Positions 58,075 through 64,000 of a DNA stretch of 64,000 nt are shown here, one piece after another. The position numbers and the translations under genes were made by a program. The DNA is from Methanococcoides sp052057775 (GTDB lineage: Archaea > Halobacteriota > Methanosarcinia > Methanosarcinales > Methanosarcinaceae). Location: NCBI RefSeq assembly GCF_052057775.1, contig NZ_CP195121.1:1240001-1304000 (forward strand). The letters are read 5' to 3'. Every line of letters starts with the position of its first letter. Position 1 is the first letter of the stretch. The notes beneath the pieces were generated by a model. The model was not told where the DNA came from. It searched no databases and worked only from the letters and a program-made list of their open reading frames with translations.

Positions 58075-59412
58075 TCAATGGATTGGGTATTTGTCTTTCA
58101 TAAGCTTATGATATTCTGCTTTTTTGCTATCATCCAAGAGGGAATAGCTAAGCAATTTGATTAGTTTATCCTTCTCAAGTTCATCATGTATCTGAAGGAA
58201 TAAGATTATTGAAAGGCGACAATAGTCTAAGATGGTTTCTGCAAGTTCTACAATATTTTGTTGTTTAACTTTTGATCCGTGGACATAGTTGCTCCTTACA
58301 TCGTATGCCTGTTTTACAAAATTATAGACTTTTAATGGTTCATATCCAAACGGTTTAAGGGCCATTGCTACTCTTTGCGAAAGTCTTTCCGTCAGTTCTC
58401 CCTTCTCAGTATCTTTTAAATAAAGAGCTTCAAGAGCCATCATTGCAGTAGCAATTCTATTTTCATAAACGGTGCTTTTCAACAGAGCATCCCCGTATCT
58501 ATCATATGCTATAGAGAGATAATCTGATTCCTCAAGGCTCTTTTCAGTAATTTCAGAGTGGATTAACGGTTTAATTCTTATGAAGAAATCGTTAAGAGGT
58601 TTTACATCTTCATTAGATAGGCCATATTTATAGCGAGCATGTATGTAACGCAATGTGCTTGACCTTCCACCCGGCATACTAAAAATTGAATTTGGATTCA
58701 ACTCTGTACTTATGATTTCAACAGATCCGAGTTTGAAAAGTCTTAATGCAGCTACAATAGATTCAATCTCATTTTGAACCGGAATTGCACCTTTTTCTCT
58801 TAATTGTGCTTCAAATATTGCTGAAGGTCGATTATGGAGATTTTGGTTTATGGACCACGTGTCGTAAGATTCCACTTCCAAGTCGTCTGTTGTAGGTTTT
58901 CTAATTATAAGATTATCCAATATTTCAATGGAATCAGTTTCCATCCAGACTCCATCAATCCAAACAACTGGTTGCCACAATATTGGATTCTTTTCTAATT
59001 CACTAATAAATAAAGTAACAAGTTCGATGACATCATCGTTGGTTATTCCATCAATAGTTGTACTTGCTATTCTTTGAGCAAACATGGAGACGTTAGACTC
59101 GACTCTTTCCTCATCTACAGAATACGTTTTAGTAATTACTTCAACAACGTCTTTGAATTGGTCAGATTTTTTTATTTCCTTTTCAACGAAATCAATTCTG
59201 TCTCCCATTCTCCATTCGTCTTTAGTGACTTTCTCAAAGCTATATTGGAGTCCACCAAATCCTTTCTCATAAGTGAAATCTATTATTTTTGGCTTTACGT
59301 ATGTTTCCTGCGAAATATGTATCTGATTCTTTTCTTTCGTAGTTTCCACTTCTTCAATGATAAAATTAGACAACTCATGGAGAAGTATGGGTAATGCCTT
59401 ATTTTGTGTCAA
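58075..59412 (-). CDS. HEPN-domain protein, probable defence function
   Basis: A 445-residue protein. The C-terminal third is helical and contains YDVRSNYVHG near residue 375, the Rx4-6H motif of HEPN ribonucleases, in the style of ApeA-like abortive-infection proteins (MALEALYL and LTERLSQRVAMAL precede it). The N-terminal 200 residues are not recognised. It lies next to a type I RM system inside a mobile element, which fits an antiviral role. Activity is inferred from the motif only. Confidence 0.6.
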   Translation of the reverse strand: MTQNKALPILLHELSNFIIEEVETTKEKNQIHISQETYVKPKIIDFTYEKGFGGLQYSFEKVTKDEWRMGDRIDFVEKEIKKSDQFKDVVEVITKTYSVDEERVESNVSMFAQRIASTTIDGITNDDVIELVTLFISELEKNPILWQPVVWIDGVWMETDSIEILDNLIIRKPTTDDLEVESYDTWSINQNLHNRPSAIFEAQLREKGAIPVQNEIESIVAALRLFKLGSVEIISTELNPNSIFSMPGGRSSTLRYIHARYKYGLSNEDVKPLNDFFIRIKPLIHSEITEKSLEESDYLSIAYDRYGDALLKSTVYENRIATAMMALEALYLKDTEKGELTERLSQRVAMALKPFGYEPLKVYNFVKQAYDVRSNYVHGSKVKQQNIVELAETILDYCRLSIILFLQIHDELEKDKLIKLLSYSLLDDSKKAEYHKLMKDKYPIH

Positions 59413-59473
59413 TTAATTTCACTCTCGAATTCTAAATATATGTTCATAAATATAAAGATAGGTGTACAGTTTC

Positions 59474-59598
59474 TTATACAGTATCGTTGCTGATCCAAAA
59501 TTCCACATAAACAGGATAATGGTCGGATACATCAGTTGTTAGTTCTTCAGCAAGGCCATATTCCAGATCATACATCTAATCTTCGAGTACAGGCAATG
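59474..59598 (-). pseudogene. C-terminal scrap of an EEP-type (endonuclease/exonuclease/phosphatase) protein
   Basis: DLEYGLAEELTTDVSDHYPV followed by YVEFWIS and TAA: the SDHYPV block is the terminal catalytic motif of the EEP family. Nothing of the preceding domain remains. An in-frame TAG (59576-59578) lies upstream of the scrap. Confidence 0.5.
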
Positions 59599-59676
59599 TA
59601 CATCATATTTTGGTAATTGAAGTTATCAAAAACGTTAAAAGAAAGAATGACAAAATATAAATTGTGGAGTGAGGAA

Positions 59677-60915
59677 ATGGATAAAAACGAATTATATAGC
59701 ATAATTAAACCGTTAGTGGTTCCTTTTATCCTACTGCTGTACGCATTTTTTACATATTGTCTAATCTTTGTCTATCCCGAAACCAAAGTTGCTCCTTTAC
59801 AAGGAAGCATGTCTAGTCACGAGTTAATCGAAATGGAAAATCGAATTCGTGCAACATCGGCGCAAATTGCCGGTGGGTTTGCCATTCTCATCGGTCTCTT
59901 ATTAACATGGTGGCGTATTTCGATTACGGAAAGACGTGTTGCTGTTTCAGAAGATAACTTGGAAATTTCCAAGGAAGGGCAGATAACCGAGCGGTTTACC
60001 CGTGCAATAGACCAATTGGGAAAGCCAGAGTTAGAAATCCGGTTGGGTGGGATATATGCCCTTGAGAGAATTAGCAAAGAGTCCGAAAAGGATTACTGGC
60101 CAATTATGGAAATACTGACGAGTTATGTCCGGATTAATTCGGCTGTACCGGAGACAATTGATAAAGCCGAAGAAGCCGGGATAGATATCCAAGCCATATG
60201 TACCATTCTCGTCAAAAGAGAACTAAACTATGTGAATGGTGAACCGGGAATTTTGAACTTAAAACGAACTAATCTAAAAAGGGTTGATTTGAACAACGCT
60301 AATCTTGAATATGCTGATTTAAGAGATTCAAATCTTGAGGAAGCTAATCTTGAGCAAGCTGATCTTAAACATGCTGATCTTAGAGGTTCATACCTTGAAC
60401 AAGCTAATCTTTTTGAAGCTCATTTAGGGCAATCTCGTCTTGAAAAAGTTCGTTTTTGGAATGCAGGTCTTATGGCAGCCCATCTTGAAGACGCTAATCT
60501 TTATAAAGCTGATTTTAAATCTGCTGCTCTTTCGGGAGCTGATCTTAGGGGAGCCAATCTTATTGAAGCTACTCTTATTAAAGCTAATCTTATGAGTGCT
60601 CATCTTGAGAAAACAAATCTTGAGGGAGCTGATCTTAGGGGGGCTGATCTTTTGAGAACTGATTTTAGAGAAGCTAAACTTGAGGGAGCTGATCTTAGAG
60701 GAGCTGATCTTTGGGAAGCTGATCTTAGGGAAGCTAATCTTGAGGGAGCTAAACTTGACGCAGCAAAACTTCGGGGTGCTAATCTTGAGGGGGCTATCGG
60801 TTTGACAATTAATCAACTTTCGAAAGCACACACACTTTATAATTCCAAGTTTAGCATAGATGTTTCCAGATTGAAAGGAACTCATCCCCTCCTTTTCGAG
60901 AAACCAAAAGATTAA
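59677..60915 (+). CDS. Membrane-anchored pentapeptide-repeat protein
   Basis: A 412-residue protein. It has two hydrophobic helices in the first 100 residues (LVVPFILLLYAFFTYCLIFVY; TSAQIAGGFAILIGLLLTWW). A pentapeptide-repeat region runs from about 195 to 370 with units such as ANLEG, ADLRG and ADLWE, forming a right-handed quadrilateral helix. ATG 59677 lies behind GGAGTGAGG; the TTG at 59617 is less likely. Such proteins with a GLTINQL-type ending are common, usually of unknown role; some mimic DNA. It shares a unit with the HEPN gene. Confidence 0.8.
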   Translation: MDKNELYSIIKPLVVPFILLLYAFFTYCLIFVYPETKVAPLQGSMSSHELIEMENRIRATSAQIAGGFAILIGLLLTWWRISITERRVAVSEDNLEISKEGQITERFTRAIDQLGKPELEIRLGGIYALERISKESEKDYWPIMEILTSYVRINSAVPETIDKAEEAGIDIQAICTILVKRELNYVNGEPGILNLKRTNLKRVDLNNANLEYADLRDSNLEEANLEQADLKHADLRGSYLEQANLFEAHLGQSRLEKVRFWNAGLMAAHLEDANLYKADFKSAALSGADLRGANLIEATLIKANLMSAHLEKTNLEGADLRGADLLRTDFREAKLEGADLRGADLWEADLREANLEGAKLDAAKLRGANLEGAIGLTINQLSKAHTLYNSKFSIDVSRLKGTHPLLFEKPKD

Positions 60916-60984
60916 TGTTTGCATTTTAGTGAGGGGAAAGTACTCCTCCATATTTTTGCTTAATACATTCTAGCAAGCCTTAAG

Positions 60985-61024
60985 TACGGGGTATGTATTA
61001 ACCAAAGGGTTTATACAGCGTGGA
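60985..61024 (-). repeat. Element-end-like repeat, copy 3 (right end of element B)
   Basis: TCCACGCTGTATAAACCCTTTGGTTAATACATACCCC on the minus strand, ending in the right core CGTGGA. This copy is the actual border of the element. Confidence 0.7.
61019..61024. other. Element B right attachment core
   Basis: CGTGGA, repeat of 44307-44312. Confidence 0.7.
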
Positions 61025-61229
61025 AAGTGTGAGACAGGGAGTTTGCCAGGATAGCCACGGCGATGCAGATTGCCGGTATGCCGTTGTCCATGAGCATGGG
61101 GGAGAGTGCTACCAGCATCAGGGCAAAGTTGTTCGTGTGGATCCCGGGAATAAGACCGGATGCTATTCCCAGAGCATACCCGATGAGTACTGACAGAAGT
61201 AATATCGGTATGGTTATCTCGGAAGACAT
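61019..61229 (-). pseudogene. N-terminal piece of a split TctA-like permease
   Basis: Starts at ATG 61229 (MSSEITIPILLLSV) and runs about 68 codons to SHTFH at the CGTGGA repeat, with the GLIPGIHTNNFA block typical of the family. After the junction it adds Ala-Val and stops in element sequence. It restores the frame when joined to 44312. Confidence 0.85.
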
Positions 61230-61490
61230 TTTTGTTCCTTTGAATTTCGTTTTTCAGGATGTGTAATCTTTCTGTTCCATGTATCTCTGGGTTTTTTACT
61301 CTTAGTCTGTATTATTGGTTATAATCATTTCCAGTTTTTATAAAATATGTCATATTTTAGGCGATCCATTTTTTATCTTTCATTATCGTTCGCTCTAACG
61401 CTTTTTCAGGAATAAGGGCCGTCTTTATAATACCATAAATATTTATGCAATTGACGATATTTAGAAAAGCAATGTTAAATATAATCGCAC

Positions 61491-62012
61491 ATGTGTATTG
61501 ATATGCCAAGAGAAGATCCAAAATTCAGGGAAGTTCAGAAGTTCAGACAGTTCTGGGTAAGCTCGCTGGTGCTGATCCCTACAGTTGTAACACTTTACGG
61601 AGCATACAAGCAACTGTTCCTCGGGCAGCCTTTCGGCAACAATCCTACATCGGATGCCATGATGGTTATTCTTACTGCCATCTTTGGTTTTCTGTTCCCT
61701 CTATTCATCTTTTCAATGAAACTAGTGGCCGAAGTGCGGGAAGATGGTGTTTATGTTCGCTTTTTCCCGTTCCATCTCAGTTTCAGGAAGTTCAAATACC
61801 CGGATATTGCCAGTTATAAGGCGGTTCATTACAGTGCCCTGCGCGATTATGGTGGTTGGGGCATCCGCTATGGTCGTAACGGGAAGGCATACAACATAAG
61901 CGGCAATGATGGTATAATGCTGGAGTTCAGGAATGGGAAGCATCTGCTCATCGGTTCGCAAAGGACACATGAATTCCTGCTAGCGCTGGAACAAAGTGCC
62001 AGAAAAGCCTGA
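61491..62012 (+). CDS. Two-helix membrane protein, DUF6141-like
   Basis: A 173-residue protein with two hydrophobic helices (about 28-48 and 58-80) and a soluble beta-rich domain (DGVYVRFFPFHLSF... GGWGIRYGRNGKAYNISG). The WGIR block and the general build match small PH-like membrane proteins of unknown function. A second ATG at 61503 is possible. No operon partner. Confidence 0.65.
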   Translation: MCIDMPREDPKFREVQKFRQFWVSSLVLIPTVVTLYGAYKQLFLGQPFGNNPTSDAMMVILTAIFGFLFPLFIFSMKLVAEVREDGVYVRFFPFHLSFRKFKYPDIASYKAVHYSALRDYGGWGIRYGRNGKAYNISGNDGIMLEFRNGKHLLIGSQRTHEFLLALEQSARKA

Positions 62013-62063
62013 GTAGGCAGTCTGGCAGTCAAAAATAGTTATTTATTCTTTGTTAATGTTCGC

Positions 62064-62927
62064 TCAGAACAATTTTTCCACACATTCCTTGAAATCAAGG
62101 TATGCACGTGTCTCTTTGATGTTCTGTGGACCTGTAGCAAAAGCTTCCAGCATTGAGCGGTAGTACCATTCCTGATCTTCCTTTGGTGCATTGAACTTAT
62201 CCCAGAAACCTTCTCCTTCTATCCTTATATCGCTTATAAGGTCCCTGATATTTGCAAGCTTGTCTGCACATGACAGGAGTTTGACCTCGCTGTTTGCCCT
62301 TCCAATCTTTCTGATGGTGTATTCTTTCCTGTCTTTCCAGTTCTCTGCTTTGTTTCCGTTTGCAGCCCGTCTCAGTTCTTCAGGTTCGGTAACAGCATCC
62401 ACATAATCAGCTACCTGCTGACCATATCTCCTTAATACTGTCGCAATATCAATGTCGGTATCCTCTACGATGTCATGGAGCAGTCCTGCAAGGATAAGAT
62501 CGGCTGATGCATTCTCTTTGAGAAGGATCGATGCTACATCCATTGGATGGGATATGTATGGAGTACCTGATTTCCTTGTATCGTTCTTGTGCGCATTGCT
62601 GACGAATTCAAACACCTCAGCAAGTTCCGGAAGGGTCTTTTTCTTTTTTTCTCCGTATTTTTCCTGGAGTTCAAGTGACTGTATCCTGTAATTTGCCAGC
62701 CTTACATGTTCATAGATCGTGATCTCTCCATCGATCTCTATTAGAAACATCCTGTAATCATCACTGTGCCAGATTTTTCTGGAAGGTTCGTCTGACAGGA
62801 AATCCAGATATGCGAAGTATTCGGGCGTTTCTATAGGTTCGGAGACTTTACCTCTATAGATGGTAATTCCGTTTCCTTTTTTTTCAGTTTTGTCACAATT
62901 CCGGGCAATCAGTTCACGTATTTTCAT
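62064..62927 (-). CDS. HD-domain hydrolase related to SpoT/RelA hydrolase
   Basis: A 287-residue protein. The HD domain (about 110-230) reads ISHPMDVASIL, LLHDIVEDTD and LSCADKLANI, with the His, HD and Asp metal ligands of (p)ppGpp-hydrolase-like enzymes. No synthetase or TGS domain is present, so it resembles small alarmone hydrolases. The N-terminal 100 residues are specific to this protein. The substrate in archaea is uncertain. Confidence 0.82.
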   Translation of the reverse strand: MKIRELIARNCDKTEKKGNGITIYRGKVSEPIETPEYFAYLDFLSDEPSRKIWHSDDYRMFLIEIDGEITIYEHVRLANYRIQSLELQEKYGEKKKKTLPELAEVFEFVSNAHKNDTRKSGTPYISHPMDVASILLKENASADLILAGLLHDIVEDTDIDIATVLRRYGQQVADYVDAVTEPEELRRAANGNKAENWKDRKEYTIRKIGRANSEVKLLSCADKLANIRDLISDIRIEGEGFWDKFNAPKEDQEWYYRSMLEAFATGPQNIKETRAYLDFKECVEKLF

Positions 62928-63062
62928 GATGAGGACTCCATATTTGATTAAAATGACCCTTTAAGATTATCTTTATTTAGTGGACGTTATTCCTATTTTA
63001 TGGATAAATGTTTCGTACAGCTCGGACATTATGGCAGTGAATTTAAAAAGAGATCTGATAAT

Positions 63063-64000
63063 TCAGTCTATTCTGTTCTTTACTATCCATGAGGTAGCAA
63101 CGATCCAGTTGTCGAGGATATTGTTGTACTCGCTTAGGATTTCATCTGCCGGCATTTCAACATTCATGTCGAGCATTTGAGGAAGTCCTTTCATGATGGC
63201 AATAGCAGTTTTCCTTCCGGCATTTTCGGGTATGAGCCCCCATGAGACCTCATCAATGATGTGGATCACAGAAGCAGTTGCAGCTACAAGTGCCGGATTT
63301 CGTGACACTTTGCGAAGTTCCTCTGTGAAGCGGTGTCTTTTATTCTCTCCCTCAAGGGTTGATGCCACTTTCCAGTATTGTGCTTCATCAACATCGAAGC
63401 GGTCCAGCCTTACAAGCATGTCCCTCTGGCTGATCGGTGTAATCTCTGATTGAATTCCCACAGCATTTGTTACTGCTTCTAGGACACATTTTCCGATAAG
63501 TTCCCCGAGCTTTGAATGTTTCCCGGCATCCGTTAGTTTCAGCGGGCTTGTGGCATCCACAACAACCGATATCATATCAGTTCCTGTACCTGTTGCCAGA
63601 CCATTTGAATATCTGCTGGGTGCCATGAGCTGCTGCAATGCAGCACTCTTTGCCTCGGTAGCTGTAATGATCGCTCTTGATATTGAATATTCCGGAAGGT
63701 CTGCTCCGATCAAAAGAATGATATTTACGGTTCCGCCCACAGGTTCGAACCTTTCGTCTTCCTGGTAGTAGGATGCAGGATCCCCGGCACGTCCTCCGTT
63801 GATCTCGACCCCGGCTGTGACGATGGCAGTTACCTCCAGGCCCCTGAATGAATCAGAAACGATAACTGCATTATCCATACTTGCAGTTGTGAGCATCCCG
63901 GATGATGTATCCGGTTCAAGGCCAAGCCTGTCTGCAACTATCCTGAGGTATTCCGGAACACTTCCCCCTTCGAGGTCGCCGGAACCATGGCTTCGGTGTG
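63063..64000 (-). CDS. cbiZ: Adenosylcobinamide amidohydrolase, 5' part cut by window edge
   Basis: The frame is open from 63063 to the right edge (312 codons) with no start needed at 63896; sequence before it (SGDLEGGSVPEYLRIVADRLGL) is clearly coding. GTGTDMISVVVDA near the middle and TAIVTAGVEINGGRAGDP are CbiZ landmarks. CbiZ hydrolyses adenosylcobinamide to adenosylcobyric acid, letting archaea salvage corrinoids for B12 proteins such as MttC and MtbC. Complete length cannot be given. Confidence 0.87.
   Translation of the reverse strand, partial: HRSHGSGDLEGGSVPEYLRIVADRLGLEPDTSSGMLTTASMDNAVIVSDSFRGLEVTAIVTAGVEINGGRAGDPASYYQEDERFEPVGGTVNIILLIGADLPEYSISRAIITATEAKSAALQQLMAPSRYSNGLATGTGTDMISVVVDATSPLKLTDAGKHSKLGELIGKCVLEAVTNAVGIQSEITPISQRDMLVRLDRFDVDEAQYWKVASTLEGENKRHRFTEELRKVSRNPALVAATASVIHIIDEVSWGLIPENAGRKTAIAIMKGLPQMLDMNVEMPADEILSEYNNILDNWIVATSWIVKNRID

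Larger units (their letters stand above)
44307..61024. mobile_element. Element B: integrated element with restriction-modification cargo
   Basis: Bounded by direct repeat CGTGGA (44307-44312 and 61019-61024). Inside each end, about 20 bases from the core, the motif TTARTTAATACATAC / TTTGGTTAATACATAC appears in inverted orientation. Excision restores the permease frame between SHTF and HDIIP. Backbone (44.3-49.1 kb): integrase, basic protein, zinc-ribbon protein, D5-type helicase and small regulators. Cargo: type I RM system, HEPN-type protein and pentapeptide protein. End-like repeats at about 50805, 57965 and 60985 suggest that it grew by successive insertions. Confidence 0.78.

Noticed and set aside
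10150..61024. tRNA gene as the integration target of the elements
   Set aside because: Both borders lie in protein-coding sequence of the permease gene; no tRNA fold was seen at the junctions or elsewhere in the window.

Overview
The window comes from a methylotrophic methanogen of the Methanosarcinaceae. The genus is an inference; Methanococcoides- or Methanolobus-like fits best. The evidence is two mttB and two mtbB methyltransferase genes, each read through one in-frame TAG (pyrrolysine), their corrinoid partners mttC/mtbC, methylamine permeases, archaeal TyrRS, FilR1/DUF1724-type regulators, DapL and CbiZ. Every intact gene I call ends in TAA or TGA. TAG occurs only inside reading frames, with one doubtful 44-codon ORF as exception.

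Layout. (1) 1-10.15 kb is ordinary chromosome: a metal ABC transporter, acetolactate decarboxylase, dapL, aroC, a cation efflux protein, a CooC-like ATPase with a cupin, a PEBP lipoprotein, a ferredoxin-type membrane protein, a superoxide reductase, and a histidine-kinase stub. (2) 10.15-43.50 kb is element A, about 33 kb. Its cargo is a pyrrolysine-free MtmB homologue, four regulators in two pairs, and two rearranged copies of a trimethylamine/dimethylamine cluster (mttBC; mtbCB; two permeases; a 95-aa and a 39-aa protein; a universal stress protein; tyrS). Its backbone lies at the right end: an AT-rich region with iterons, small DNA-binding proteins, a P-loop replication protein and a tyrosine integrase. 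(3) 44.31-61.02 kb is element B, about 16.7 kb. It has a related backbone in mirror orientation, then a type I restriction-modification system, a HEPN-type protein and a pentapeptide-repeat protein. (4) From 61.0 kb the chromosome resumes with a DUF6141-like membrane protein, an HD hydrolase and cbiZ.

The key structural fact is that one TctA-like permease gene lies in three pieces: N-terminus 61019-61229, middle 43494-44312, C-terminus 9758-10156, all on the minus strand. The pieces rejoin in frame across short direct repeats, CGTTTGC for A and CGTGGA for B. This defines both insertions to the base and places the whole methylamine gene set inside an integrated element.

Both integrases, element B's helicase and one accessory gene of element A contain a single in-frame TAG where the sister copy has an ordinary codon. 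In a pyrrolysine-decoding host these could be read through. Mobility and replication of the elements would then depend on the same genetic code expansion that the cargo needs. That link is inference; the TAG codons and their sense counterparts are directly visible.

How the genes work together: permeases import tri- and dimethylamine; MttB and MtbB transfer a methyl group to MttC and MtbC. MtbA, RamA and the pyl genes are not in the window and must act from elsewhere. CbiZ salvages corrinoid. The regulator pairs sit between divergent methyltransferase operons and probably control them.
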